From: Corynebacterium pseudodiphtheriticum DSM 44287
Lineage (GTDB): Bacteria; Actinomycetota; Actinomycetes; Mycobacteriales; Mycobacteriaceae
NCBI RefSeq assembly: GCF_000688415.1
Contig: NZ_JIAH01000010.1
Span: forward strand, 88,501-152,500
Direction: 5' to 3'
Length of the DNA: 64,000 bases
This document shows, piece by piece, positions 55,260-64,000 of the stretch. Both the position numbers and the translations under genes were made by a program. Every line of letters starts with the position of its first letter. The first letter of the stretch is position 1. The notes beneath the pieces were generated by a model. The model saw nothing but the letters and a program-made list of their open reading frames with translations, made no database searches and was not told the origin of the DNA.

Positions 55260-55775
55260 ATGAGTTCCGATTCCCGCGAACAGACCATGCTCATTGCCTA
55301 CGACGGCTCCGAAAACGCCGACCGTGCGCTCGAATACGCTGCCAAGTTGCTCAAGCCCGGCACCGTGCAAATCTTGACTGCGTGGGAGCCGATCGCCCGC
55401 CAGCAAGCCCGCGCTGCCTCGCGCACCGGCATGCATCAGGCGACGATGACCTCCGATAATCTGGAAGACGATCCCGCCTACGCCGAAGCCGTGCAAGTGT
55501 GCCGTCAGGGCATCGCTGCAGCTGAAAAGCTCGGCATGTACGGCAAGGCGCACCTGGTGGAATCGGCCACGACCATCGCCTCGGCCATCGTGGATGCGGC
55601 CCAAGAACTCGACGTCGACGTGATTATCACCGGCACTCGCGCACTGACCGGATTCCGCGCGCTGTGGTCGCAGTCGACAGCGGAGACGATCGTGAAAAAC
55701 GCCGGGGTTCCGGTGCTGGTCGTGCCACCGGAAAACGAGGACGACGATCCGGAATACTTCACCAGGGACGACTAA
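55260..55775 (+). CDS. Universal stress protein (UspA family)
   Basis: 171 residues, one Usp domain: MLIAYDGSENADRALEYAAKLL (ATP/nucleotide-contact Asp), and the C-terminal glycine loop GTRALTGFRALWSQSTAETIVKNAGVPVLVVPP where the GxRGxxG-type phosphate loop is altered (GTRALTGF). That suggests it may not bind ATP. Starts ATG with AAAG six bases upstream. Immediately downstream is DUF2613. Confidence 0.9.
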   Translation: MSSDSREQTMLIAYDGSENADRALEYAAKLLKPGTVQILTAWEPIARQQARAASRTGMHQATMTSDNLEDDPAYAEAVQVCRQGIAAAEKLGMYGKAHLVESATTIASAIVDAAQELDVDVIITGTRALTGFRALWSQSTAETIVKNAGVPVLVVPPENEDDDPEYFTRDD

Positions 55776-55816
55776 ATTAAGGGATGATTCATCCTCAGGA
55801 TTAAGGACAATTATTT

Positions 55817-56026
55817 ATGGCCGCTGATTCTTCTCGCTCGCTCAACCGGCAGTCACTGAACCGCCGCAGCCTGGGCCCGGCTCTGGGCAGCGCTGTCGTC
55901 GGCGTCGCGCTGGGCGTCGTCGCGATTTTGGGCATCGCGCAGTTTTCCGGCCAGGACACCATCTCTGGTACCACCCCACCGGATGATGCCCTGTTAGGTG
56001 GTGCCGAATACGGCTCACGTGAGTAG
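55817..56026 (+). CDS. DUF2613 small membrane protein
   Basis: 69 residues with one transmembrane helix (LGSAVVGVALGVVAILGIAQF). Its short Ser/Arg N-terminus and the tail DTISGTTPPDDALLGGAEYGSRE match DUF2613, an actinobacterial family found beside AftD-type genes. Overlaps the AftD start (GTGAGTAG) by eight bases, so translation is coupled. No function known. Confidence 0.8.
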   Translation: MAADSSRSLNRQSLNRRSLGPALGSAVVGVALGVVAILGIAQFSGQDTISGTTPPDDALLGGAEYGSRE

Positions 56027-59000
56027 GCCTGCTGTGCGCGCCCGCCTGCGCATTCGCGCCCACGCCACTCACCCACTTAACACCCACGCCATTGTGTGGC
56101 TGGTGCTGGCCACCGCGATGTTTGCCCAGCCTGTCGGGCTTATCGCCGCGGATACTAAACACGATCTCACGGCTGATCCCGCCGGTTTTCTGGCCGCGGC
56201 CACCCACGCCTGGACGGATGTCTTCCCGCTGGGGCAGCTGCAAAACCAGGCGTATGGCTACCTGTTCCCGCAGGGCCTGTTTTTCCTGCTTGCCGACGCC
56301 ATCCCGGACTGGTTGCTTCCCGCCTGGGTGGCGCAACGGCTGTGGTGGACCATCGTCGCAGGGGTTGGTTTTTCCGGTTTTTATCGGCTCTGCCAGTGTG
56401 TTGTTCCTGGTTCTGGCCGCTCCACCACGGCGTCGGCAAGCATCCGCGCTTTTCAGATCATCGCTGCGCTGCTGTTTGCGCTGTCGCCGCGCACACTCAC
56501 CACACTGACCGCAATTTCTTCCGAGGCCTGGCCGGTCATGCTCGCCCCCTGGGTGCTGGTGCCGCTGTTGCGCAGGGACACGATCACGGGCCGGGATATC
56601 GCCGCGGCCACCATCCCCATCGCGCTGATGGGGGCGGTCAACGCCACCGCAACCCTGGCTGCCTGTATCCCGGCTGGCTTGGTGATTCTGTGGCGTCGGC
56701 AAGGCTGGCTGCTGATCCCGGCCGCGGTCGCCGTGAGCGCCTGGTGGATCGGCCCGTTGTTGGTGTTGGGAAAGTATTCCCCACCGTTTACGGATTTCAT
56801 CGAATCATCCTATGTGACCACGCGCTGGCTGAACCTACTGGAGATTCTGCGCGGCACCACTCACTGGACGCCGTTTGCCGATACTGAGCGCGAGGCCGGG
56901 TATTTGTTGGTCTCGCAGCCGGTGTTTGTGCTGGCCACCGTAGCGATTGCAGCGTGTGGTCTGGCGGGCTTGGCGTTGAGTGCCCAATGCGCACAGGGCT
57001 CCGCGCCTAGCACCCGCCTGCGCTACCACGGGCTGTGGTTGCTGATGCTGCTGGTCGGAATCACGATCCTGGCCGCGCCCTATGGGCAGTTGCTGGACAA
57101 CGTCCTGGCTCCGCTGCGTAACCTGCACAAATTCGACCCGCTGGTGCGCATCCCGCTACTGCTCGGCGTAGCGCACCTGGGCACTGTGCTGGAGATGCCG
57201 CGCCTTAAGCATCCGTTGACCCGGCGCGCGGCCGCAGGCCTGGGCGTGGCGGTGATCGCGCTGCTGTCGGTGGCTCCGGTGTGGTCGGGCCGGTTACTAC
57301 CCACCGGTGCGTACCGCGAGGTGCCGGAATATTGGCGCCAGGCTGCGGATTTCCTCAATGACAACGTCGACACGCGTACCCTGCTGGTTCCAGAAACCTC
57401 GTTTGCCCGGCAGGAATGGGGTTGGACCCGCGATGAGCCCGCCCAGCCGTTGTTGGATGTGCCCTGGGCGGTACGTGATGCAGTGCCGCTGTTGCCGCCG
57501 GAGGCGATTCGTGGGCTGGATGGGGTGCTGGCCACGCTGGATCGCTCGGTGGATCCTTTGTTGCGTTTGGGCATCGGTGCGGTGCTGGTGCGTCATGATT
57601 TGGATTCTCCCGCCCAGCGGGAGCGTGCCGACGAGCTTGCCGACGCCTTAGGCCGCCTGGCTGACCGGGCGGCGGGAGGCTCTCCGGCTGTGCAGCGCCA
57701 TGATTTCGGTGAGGTCTCCATTTTTGTGTTGGATGCGCAGCGCGATATGCACATCGCGCATGATCCGGTCACGGTGGCCGGTGGCGGCGAGGCGCTGGCG
57801 GTCTTGGATACCATCGATGGCCCGGTTCCGCGCCGGTTGGTGGACCATGCGGGTGCGGGGGCGGCAAAGGAAGGGTCTGGCGCTGAGCCCGGTACGGAAC
57901 CCGGTGCCGAGATCGTCACCGATACCCCTCTGCTAGTCGACCGTAATTTCGGCACCCTGCAGGGGGCGGTCTCTGGCCCGCTGGCCAGCCCGGATGAGGC
58001 CACCACGAAGCACCCGAGTGTGGATTACCCGAGCGTCGCCACGCCGCTGCCGGTGCGTATCCGCGGTGATGTGCAACTGCAGGCCTCATCTTCGGCCGCG
58101 GATGCCACCGCTTTTGGGGGCGCGGATCCGGCGCGCTCGATCAATGCGGCGGTCGATGGCACGGACCAAGCCTGGTGGCCAGCCCCGGGCGATCCGGGAA
58201 CGTTGCAGCTCCGCAGCACCGACGGGATATTCCACGCGCCGGAATTACATCTGACCACCACGGAGGATGCACGCCTGCGAGTACTGGCTTTTGCTGATGG
58301 GGGTTATGAGGATGCCGATGAGGGTACTAATGAGGTTCCTGAGGATGATAGCGCGGGTACCAGCGACGAGCCGATCCACACCATCACCGTGGAAACTGCA
58401 GCCGGCGAAGATACCCGCATTGCTTTCCCGGATGATCTCCGTGCCAGCCGCATAGAAGTCCAGCTCAATCCGGAAACCCGCACCGGGGTCTCCGATATCC
58501 ACCTGGCTGGCCATGAATTGTCGCGCCTGGTGCACGTCCCAGCTACCGCGAATGCTCGGCAGTTCGTCTTCCAACGCCTGGCGGTGGATACGGGTGTTGT
58601 ACAGCGCAGTTTCGAGGTTCCGCGCACAATGCAGCTTAAGATCCGAACCGACGATGAGCAGCCGGTCACCATCGACGGCACGGAATATTCCGCAGGTGAA
58701 ACGGTGGAACTATCCGGCACGCACACCATATCTACTGCGGCCGCGTGGGTCAGCCTGCGCGAGCCTGGCTTTGCCCCGACCGCGCATTATGAGCCGGTCG
58801 ATGGCCGCACGGTGCCGGGTGCTGCAGACGCTGACGATGCTGTAGGCGAGGGCCGCCTGCTCGTCACCGGGCGCGCGTTCAATGAGGGCTTACGCGGCGA
58901 GCTTGTCGACGCCTCAGGCACCGTCACCGAGTTGCAACCTACCAGCATTGATGCCGCTACCCAGGCGTTTGTGCTGCCCGCAGGCGCATCCGGCGAGTTT

Positions 59001-59462
59001 CGCATGAGTTTTGCCGGTGAGGCTGCGTACCGCACGTCCTTATTTGTGGGTGCGGCGGTATCGCTGGTGACCTTAGCCGCGCTGGTGTTGTTCCCACTCG
59101 CGCGCCCGACGGCCAGCGCCCAATTCGCAACCGCACGACGTCGGCACGCACGACGCTTACTAACCACAGAACCCACACTGCCTGCCTGGGCATTCCCAGT
59201 GGCTGCCGTTGCGGTCTCGGGTGCGGTGGTGGGCCCAGCAGGGGCGGTTTCAGCAGCTGCGGCGTGGGCAATCACGCGCTGGACGACGATCCGCCCGGTG
59301 GTCTTAGCACCAGCGTTGTTGGGGATTTGTGGTTTGTGGTTGGCGCGCGCACCGTGGCCGGATGCGCATTATGCCGGTGATAGTTTGCTCGCGGCGTGTT
59401 TGGCTGCGGGTGCGGTGGCCTGCCTGAGCCAAAGCCGGGCTGGTTCTTCTACCAAGGTGTAG
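56019..59462 (+). CDS. aftD: Arabinofuranosyltransferase AftD-type membrane protein
   Basis: 1147 residues from the GTG at 56019 that overlaps the DUF2613 stop. N-terminal half polytopic GT-C fold (about 10 helices in residues 20-430) with the AftD-type segment PPFTDFIESSYVTTRWLNLLEILRGTTHWTPFADTERE. The C-terminal half is beta-rich, extracytoplasmic, with F5/8-like carbohydrate-binding regions, and ends in three more helices. AftD adds arabinofuranose to arabinogalactan/lipoarabinomannan. It is shorter than mycobacterial AftD (about 1400). Convergent with the acyltransferase, overlapping by 94 bases. Confidence 0.8.
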   Translation: MSRPAVRARLRIRAHATHPLNTHAIVWLVLATAMFAQPVGLIAADTKHDLTADPAGFLAAATHAWTDVFPLGQLQNQAYGYLFPQGLFFLLADAIPDWLLPAWVAQRLWWTIVAGVGFSGFYRLCQCVVPGSGRSTTASASIRAFQIIAALLFALSPRTLTTLTAISSEAWPVMLAPWVLVPLLRRDTITGRDIAAATIPIALMGAVNATATLAACIPAGLVILWRRQGWLLIPAAVAVSAWWIGPLLVLGKYSPPFTDFIESSYVTTRWLNLLEILRGTTHWTPFADTEREAGYLLVSQPVFVLATVAIAACGLAGLALSAQCAQGSAPSTRLRYHGLWLLMLLVGITILAAPYGQLLDNVLAPLRNLHKFDPLVRIPLLLGVAHLGTVLEMPRLKHPLTRRAAAGLGVAVIALLSVAPVWSGRLLPTGAYREVPEYWRQAADFLNDNVDTRTLLVPETSFARQEWGWTRDEPAQPLLDVPWAVRDAVPLLPPEAIRGLDGVLATLDRSVDPLLRLGIGAVLVRHDLDSPAQRERADELADALGRLADRAAGGSPAVQRHDFGEVSIFVLDAQRDMHIAHDPVTVAGGGEALAVLDTIDGPVPRRLVDHAGAGAAKEGSGAEPGTEPGAEIVTDTPLLVDRNFGTLQGAVSGPLASPDEATTKHPSVDYPSVATPLPVRIRGDVQLQASSSAADATAFGGADPARSINAAVDGTDQAWWPAPGDPGTLQLRSTDGIFHAPELHLTTTEDARLRVLAFADGGYEDADEGTNEVPEDDSAGTSDEPIHTITVETAAGEDTRIAFPDDLRASRIEVQLNPETRTGVSDIHLAGHELSRLVHVPATANARQFVFQRLAVDTGVVQRSFEVPRTMQLKIRTDDEQPVTIDGTEYSAGETVELSGTHTISTAAAWVSLREPGFAPTAHYEPVDGRTVPGAADADDAVGEGRLLVTGRAFNEGLRGELVDASGTVTELQPTSIDAATQAFVLPAGASGEFRMSFAGEAAYRTSLFVGAAVSLVTLAALVLFPLARPTASAQFATARRRHARRLLTTEPTLPAWAFPVAAVAVSGAVVGPAGAVSAAAAWAITRWTTIRPVVLAPALLGICGLWLARAPWPDAHYAGDSLLAACLAAGAVACLSQSRAGSSTKV

Positions 59463-60505
59463 CTGATAGCCGCGACCGCTACAGAAAGCCCCAGGGTGAG
59501 TGCCAGAATGCTGACAAAACCGCCGCTAAACATCTCGATTCCTGCCAGCGGGAAGGCGATGGACAGCACTGCCACATGCCACAGGAACAGCGAATAAGAC
59601 CAGCGCCCCACGGCTTGCACCGGCTGGCTCAGCAGCAGGCCAGATTGGGTAGGCCGCAGCGCATAAGGCACCACGATGCACGCAGCGAAGACAGTGCCCA
59701 GGCTGATGCGGATGGCGAATTCCAGTGGGCTCGGGTGGGTAAGGCCGCGCGGGCTGATAGCTTCCCAACTGGCCAAGAATAAACAAGCAGTGGCTAGCAC
59801 CCAAAACAGCGGTTTCATGCCCAGGATGCGTCGTACCACACCTGGGCGCTTGGCGACGCCCGCCGATTCCGCCTCGGCAGCCAGCATGCCGACGACGAAC
59901 CACAGAGTATAAGCCGGTGGCCAAATCTGCCGGTTCACACTCGCCGCCCAACTAGCGCCGTCGCTACCGTCGAAACCGGCCACAAACGGCAAAAAAGCCC
60001 AGCCCAAACTCATGACCCCCACCACGCACAGCGCGAGTACTCGCGTGCGGGCCTGCCAGCGCAAAAGCACCCAGGCGATCAGTGGCAGCGTAAAATAAAA
60101 AGCGAATTCCACGCACAGCGACCACAAATGTGTCAGGCCTGGTGCCAGCCCATCGGGAATATAGATCTGAGTGGCGGTCAGGTTAGCGAGTAGTTGTTGC
60201 CAGCTCATGGTACTAGCCGCTGGCAACGCCAAGGCCACCACCGCGACGCAGACGAGGTAAGCGGGTAATACGCGCGCGGCACGCTTACGTAAAAAACCGG
60301 GGCCGATCGGCCTACGCCACAGCAAAAATGCGGAAAGCGCAAAAAACACGGCCACGAAGTAATCAAAACGTTCCAGCACCACTGGCCCAGAAGCAGTCTG
60401 AAAATGCACATGAGTGATCAGCACCCCGACGGCTGCAAGCGCACGAATACCTTCTAGGCAGTCAATACGCTGCGGAACCGATGCGGAGACACTGGTAGCG
60501 ACCAT
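59369..60505 (-). CDS. Acyltransferase-3 family protein, TmaT-like candidate
   Basis: 378 residues with about ten helices. The N-terminal LEGIRALAAVGVLITHVHF carries the acyltransferase-3 catalytic His region and RFDYFVAVFFALSAFLLWRRP follows as in OafA/TmaT enzymes. In corynebacteria an acyltransferase next to AftD acetylates trehalose monomycolate (TmaT), so that role is likely but is inference from context. Its 3' end overlaps that of AftD by 94 bases on the opposite strand. ATG start has the usual MVATSVSASVPQRID leader. Confidence 0.75.
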   Translation of the reverse strand: MVATSVSASVPQRIDCLEGIRALAAVGVLITHVHFQTASGPVVLERFDYFVAVFFALSAFLLWRRPIGPGFLRKRAARVLPAYLVCVAVVALALPAASTMSWQQLLANLTATQIYIPDGLAPGLTHLWSLCVEFAFYFTLPLIAWVLLRWQARTRVLALCVVGVMSLGWAFLPFVAGFDGSDGASWAASVNRQIWPPAYTLWFVVGMLAAEAESAGVAKRPGVVRRILGMKPLFWVLATACLFLASWEAISPRGLTHPSPLEFAIRISLGTVFAACIVVPYALRPTQSGLLLSQPVQAVGRWSYSLFLWHVAVLSIAFPLAGIEMFSGGFVSILALTLGLSVAVAAISYTLVEEPARLWLRQATAPAAKHAASKLSPA

Positions 60506-60643
60506 GCGCTCAGGCTAGCAGGCAAGTCTTGCAGTTCACGTGCTGAGGAAACCTATTAGTTTGGGCCCGAGCTCATTTTGGGCTTCCGCTTAGTTTGGGC
60601 CTCAGCCCTCAGAAGTTAACGCCGCAGGTATACTGCTAGCACT

Positions 60644-62005
60644 ATGTTCCGTCGTGTCACGTTAACGGTGGCCGCTGCTGCTTTCTCGCTGGTGGTTGGT
60701 GCCGCCGCTCCGCCGCTGGTAATGGCCTTCCACGATTCCTGGCCAGAAGGCACCACGGTGCACACGCGCACAGAAGGCGCGAAAACCCAGCTGCTAGACA
60801 CGACGGAATTCGCTGCTGCAGCCAGCAGCGTCGGGGCTGGCAAGCCACTTCCCCGCCCCGACGATTGCCCGGAAGCAACGCCAACTTTTTCGTGCTATAT
60901 CAGCACCACTACCACGCACGTCGACAGTGAAATCACGCTGCTGCGCACCACGCAGGATGCGGACGATCCTGCACGTCGTTCCGAAATTACAGCACGCCAC
61001 ACGCTGCTTGCCGACGATGGCGCAGGCTCATCCACAAGCGACGATGCCATCAACGCGCGCCCCCTGGGTCACGCTGCTAACGACGTGACCATCAACCGCG
61101 AATCCGCCATCGGCATCCCGGACCCTACCTCGCGCGTGCGGTTTTATGATGACGGTAGAAACGACAACACAGACACCCCCGTCGTCGACACGGGCCTGTT
61201 TGCCCGCCCGGGCATCTACTATGCCTTCGAACCGGATACGCAGAAGCGTTCCTATAATTTCTTCGATCTGTTCACCCAAGAACCGCTTCCCATTGACTTC
61301 GCTGACACCATCGAGCAGGGCGAGGATGAAGAAGGCGCTGAAGATGGTGCTGCCACCGCGGAGTTTTACGAATACCGCCACACCATTACGGCCCACCCGC
61401 TGCAAAATTCCTTGCTGCGCGCGTATTCGCAGCCGCAGGATTTGCTCAGCCCGCCCACCCCGGTTACAGCACTGTCACCGAAAATCCTTGACGAGCCAGC
61501 CGCGCAGCTTTTCGACGCCATGGAGCTGACCGGCCCGGCCACAGATTTTTATACCGCCGACGAGCTTGCCGACGAGCGCATCACCGGCGATCTTTCCGCC
61601 GCGGATACCGTGACCATGCGCCCCTATTATTCTGTGGACCGCTTGGTGTGGGTAGAACCGATCACTGGGCAGATCGTCAACCGCGATGAACACTACGAGG
61701 TTTTTCTCGCTGCCGATGGCACCCCGGCGCAGCCAGCCCCGGAGCGCACCGTGTTGTCCACGCACGCGAAATATGATTCCGCCTCCCGCGAGGAAGCACA
61801 AGACCTGGCCAGCAAGACGGTGCGTGTGGTGGAACGTTGGGAGGCCATTGGTTTTCTGACCACTGCCCTCGGCATCATCCTGCTGGCAGCTGCGGTGTGG
61901 ATGATCTGGCGGCACCGGCACAGCCAGAAGCACGCCCACGCTAACCACTCCGGCACCGACCACCCCGGCACCAATCCCAGCGTCAGCAACCCCAGCGCCA
62001 GCTAG
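60644..62005 (+). CDS. DUF3068 membrane-anchored envelope protein
   Basis: 453 residues. N-terminal helix FRRVTLTVAAAAFSLVVGAAAPPLVMA, a ~370-residue extracytoplasmic domain (strand-rich, with a CPEATPTFSC Cys pair and the segment ESAIGIPDPTSRVRFYDDG), and a C-terminal helix TTALGIILLAAAVWMIWRHRH followed by a His/Ser/Pro tail of repeats (HANHSGTDHPGTNPSVSNPS). The fold pattern is DUF3068 (porin PorA-associated type), known mainly in mycolate bacteria. The next ATG starts three bases after its stop. Confidence 0.78.
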   Translation: MFRRVTLTVAAAAFSLVVGAAAPPLVMAFHDSWPEGTTVHTRTEGAKTQLLDTTEFAAAASSVGAGKPLPRPDDCPEATPTFSCYISTTTTHVDSEITLLRTTQDADDPARRSEITARHTLLADDGAGSSTSDDAINARPLGHAANDVTINRESAIGIPDPTSRVRFYDDGRNDNTDTPVVDTGLFARPGIYYAFEPDTQKRSYNFFDLFTQEPLPIDFADTIEQGEDEEGAEDGAATAEFYEYRHTITAHPLQNSLLRAYSQPQDLLSPPTPVTALSPKILDEPAAQLFDAMELTGPATDFYTADELADERITGDLSAADTVTMRPYYSVDRLVWVEPITGQIVNRDEHYEVFLAADGTPAQPAPERTVLSTHAKYDSASREEAQDLASKTVRVVERWEAIGFLTTALGIILLAAAVWMIWRHRHSQKHAHANHSGTDHPGTNPSVSNPSAS

Positions 62006-62008
62006 CAC

Positions 62009-63511
62009 ATGAACGCACGCCTGCTGATCCTCGGGTTGTGGGCCAGCCTACTGGTTGGCGCGCTCACCTGGCCATTTTTCGCAGCTGGCGAACTAGCCTG
62101 GCGGGATATGCTCGTGCTGGATTCACCAGCCCTGTCGCCCTCGGCCTTTGGTTTTGGGGATCTGCCCGCGCGCAATGCCCCACAAGATGGCGTGCTGGCG
62201 ATCCTCGGGGTGTTGTTTCCGGTCTCATGGATAGTTCGGGTCTTGCTGATCGGTGGCGCGGCGGCCGCTGCGTATGCCGGGGCGCTATTGGCACACGAGC
62301 GTTCTGCCTCACTGCCCGCGCAGCTGACGGCAATGACCATCGCGGTGGCCAACCCGTTCGTCGTCGAGCGCTTATTGCAAGGACAGTGGTCGTTGGTGTT
62401 GGCAGCCTGGCTGCTGCCGGTCATCGTGGCTCTGCGCACCCGTGTGGTCTGGGTGTTGGTGGCGGTGCTGCTGTCCTCTCTCACGCCTACCGGCGCACTG
62501 TTTACCACGCTCACTGCGTTGTTCGTCGTGCGTGGCTGGCATTCGCGCGTGCTCACCCTGGTGGGTGCAGGCTTGGCCAGCCTGCCGTGGCTGGTGCCAT
62601 CGTTGCAGGATATCCCGCATGCGGCCACGAGTAGTTATTTCGCCTTTGGCCCGCGGGCAGAAACCTACATCGGCACGCTAGGTTCGCTGCTGGGCTTGGG
62701 GGGAATATGGAATGGGCAGGCAGTTCCGGCGTCGAGGTCGGCAGGTTTTGCGATTTTCGGGGTGGTGTTGTTTGCCGTGCTGTGGCTAGGCCGTCGCGCG
62801 GTGCCGCGTGCGGTGCTGGCGTTGGCGGTGTTGGGCCTCGGGGGCGCGATGGTGGGCTGGCTGGCCCCGGAGCTGTTGTCTGCGGTTGATCCGGGCGTGT
62901 TGCGGGATTCGCAGAAGCTGGTGATGTTGGCGATTCCCGCGTATTGCTGCGCCGCTGCTGGCGTACCGCGGTTGTGGGCATATCTGGCTCTCTTGTGTGC
63001 TGTGCTGCAGGTCGTCGATGCTCCTGCTGAGGTCTCGGTGCTGGCCCCGCGGGAGGTCACCGCCGGGTTGGATCAAGATTTATTGCAGCGTGCCGACGGC
63101 CGCACGGTATTTTTACCGGATGCCCCGACGGTGGTTTCTGCGCCGGGTTGGGTGAGCATCAACCCGTACACGAAGGCCTTGCCGGTGGTCTATTCCGGGG
63201 AGCTAGAGGTCGACGGCGCGCTCGTCGACAAGCCATCGCGGCGCTATATCCTGGCGCAACAGGCGTGGCAGGACGGCGATCGCGAGCGCCTGCGCAGCTT
63301 GGGCATTGGGGTGGTCTATGCCGACGGTGTGATCACGGAAACCGGTGCAGAGCCAGAACCACTGCCGTGGGGGTGGCATGCCGGTTGGTTCGGCGCCTGG
63401 TTGCTCGTGCTGTGGTGGCAGCTGCGAAACCGCAAGGCGGGGAAAACTCGCAAGGCACAGAAAACTTACAAGGCACAGAAAACCCGCAGATCGGAGAAAA
63501 CCCGCAGGTGA
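62009..63511 (+). CDS. Polytopic membrane protein, GT-C-like, with basic repeat tail
   Basis: 500 residues with about ten to twelve hydrophobic helices and a hydrophilic loop DMLVLDSPALSPSAFGFGD after the first helix, the GT-C position where acidic catalytic residues lie. The C-terminus is a Lys/Arg tail with four near-repeats of the type K-A-Q-K-T-x-K (RKAQKTYKAQKTRR). It is co-transcribed with the DUF3068 gene. The likely role is in assembly of an envelope glycan or glycolipid; not proven. Confidence 0.7.
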   Translation: MNARLLILGLWASLLVGALTWPFFAAGELAWRDMLVLDSPALSPSAFGFGDLPARNAPQDGVLAILGVLFPVSWIVRVLLIGGAAAAAYAGALLAHERSASLPAQLTAMTIAVANPFVVERLLQGQWSLVLAAWLLPVIVALRTRVVWVLVAVLLSSLTPTGALFTTLTALFVVRGWHSRVLTLVGAGLASLPWLVPSLQDIPHAATSSYFAFGPRAETYIGTLGSLLGLGGIWNGQAVPASRSAGFAIFGVVLFAVLWLGRRAVPRAVLALAVLGLGGAMVGWLAPELLSAVDPGVLRDSQKLVMLAIPAYCCAAAGVPRLWAYLALLCAVLQVVDAPAEVSVLAPREVTAGLDQDLLQRADGRTVFLPDAPTVVSAPGWVSINPYTKALPVVYSGELEVDGALVDKPSRRYILAQQAWQDGDRERLRSLGIGVVYADGVITETGAEPEPLPWGWHAGWFGAWLLVLWWQLRNRKAGKTRKAQKTYKAQKTRRSEKTRR

Positions 63512-63582
63512 GAGCACTGAAGTTGCCTGAATTCTTCCCGGTTTTGCATTCCTGCAATCTACTGTTAGACTTAGTTCTCGCT

Positions 63583-63671
63583 GGAGGATTCGACTAGCGG
63601 CCTATGTCACACGCCTGGAACGCGTGCGGGTTTCACGACCCTCGTGGGTTCAAATCCCACATCCTCCGCCA
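63583..63671 (+). tRNA. tRNA-Ser (anticodon GGA)
   Basis: Acceptor GGAGGAT pairs with ATCCTCC; the anticodon stem CACGC/GCGTG encloses loop CTGGAAC with anticodon GGA (codons UCC/UCU). A long variable arm GCGGGTTTCACGACCC is typical of serine tRNA. T-arm GTGGGTTCAAATCCCAC is perfect, discriminator G and an encoded CCA end at 63669-63671. Confidence 0.95.
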
Positions 63672-63740
63672 ATGTGAAGTCTCGAGACATCGTTCCTATT
63701 TCGGTGTCTCGAGATTTTCTTCGTTTTGGGGGTTCGTTTT

Positions 63741-64000
63741 CTAGATTTCACCGAGTTGGTTGCGGTGGTATTTTTTGGTTTTGTCTAAGTGGTATCGGCC
63801 CCAGATTTCGCCTGTGTGGGGGTTAATGGCGGTGATGTCGTTGTTGATGCAGATGAGCATGATTTCTTTGGTGCGGTGTTTTCTTCCGACGTAGAGTTTG
63901 CGCATGTTGCCGGCCCAGCGAAGGGTTACTTTTCCGTCGTTGTCGACTTTGTCTCGCCGTAGGCGATTGTCGGTGCCAATGGGGATGTCGAGTGGTTGGG
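63741..64000 (-). CDS. 3' end of IS481-type transposase (partial, runs off window)
   Basis: On the minus strand from 64000 to the TAG at 63741 the frame is open for 86 codons: DNRLRRDKVDNDGKVTLRWAGN, then MRKLYVGRKHRTKEIMLI, INNDITAINPHTGEIWGRYHL, and the end LDKTKKYHRNQLGEI. This is the C-terminal tail of IS481/IS3-family integrases, which ends with a 'TGE...LDxxKxYxxN' pattern. The catalytic DDE part would lie beyond the window. It is 70 bases downstream of tRNA-Ser. Confidence 0.7.
   Translation of the reverse strand, partial: QPLDIPIGTDNRLRRDKVDNDGKVTLRWAGNMRKLYVGRKHRTKEIMLICINNDITAINPHTGEIWGRYHLDKTKKYHRNQLGEI

Overview
The window is a chromosomal segment of a mycolic-acid actinomycete, almost certainly a Corynebacterium. 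The gene order purA / hypothetical / FUSC protein / fba / GH76 / trmH-like / pyrE / acidic membrane protein / sulfurtransferase / clpB, then ald / hspR / dnaJ / grpE / dnaK, alaT, dcd, ugd and an AftD-type arabinofuranosyltransferase block fits that genus. Coding density is high, GTG and TTG starts occur, and HAIR (HspR) operators and a SigH-like promoter are readable in front of the chaperone genes. The species cannot be fixed from sequence alone.

Layout. 0-15.8 kb: mostly minus-strand housekeeping genes (purA, fba, a GH76-like protein, an rRNA/tRNA methyltransferase-pyrE-membrane protein run, a rhodanese without its catalytic Cys, clpB, a GltS-type transporter) and a plus-strand globin/reductase. 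15.8-19.8 kb: an AT-richer accessory patch with a small membrane protein, a secreted Cys-pair protein and an ABC permease/ATPase pair of the lactococcin-972 type. 19.8-32.4 kb: nitrilase-like amidohydrolase, a DUF1023-type hydrolase with a small partner, aldehyde dehydrogenase, the dnaK-grpE-dnaJ-hspR operon, and divergent putA. 32.4-40.5 kb: AI-2E transporter, nucleoside hydrolase, TM2 protein, a three-gene ECF transporter with an asymmetric fused ATPase, a DUF1707 protein and alaT. 40.5-42.4 kb: accessory island with a frameshifted secreted phospholipase-A2-like gene and two paralogous membrane proteins. 42.4-45.5 kb: UMF1-type MFS protein and a COG3044 ATPase. 45.5-47.9 kb: degraded accessory region with an Abi/HEPN gene broken by a stop codon and preceded by a perfect 12-bp hairpin. 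47.9-51.1 kb: iron genes (siderophore-binding lipoprotein, Fes-type esterase, ferritin). 51.4-55.2 kb: ugd, dcd and a VanW protein. 55.3-63.5 kb: cell-envelope block (Usp, DUF2613, AftD, acyltransferase resembling TmaT, DUF3068, polytopic membrane protein). 63.6 kb to the end: tRNA-Ser(GGA) and the 3' end of an IS481-type transposase running off the window.

Two signals stand out beyond the genes. The non-palindromic decamer CTTGCCGACG / CGTCGGCAAG was found 31 times by eye, on both strands, almost all inside core genes. Several small accessory cassettes look like secreted-effector or bacteriocin modules with neighbouring membrane proteins. All calls rest on reading the sequence and on family knowledge; no database search was run.
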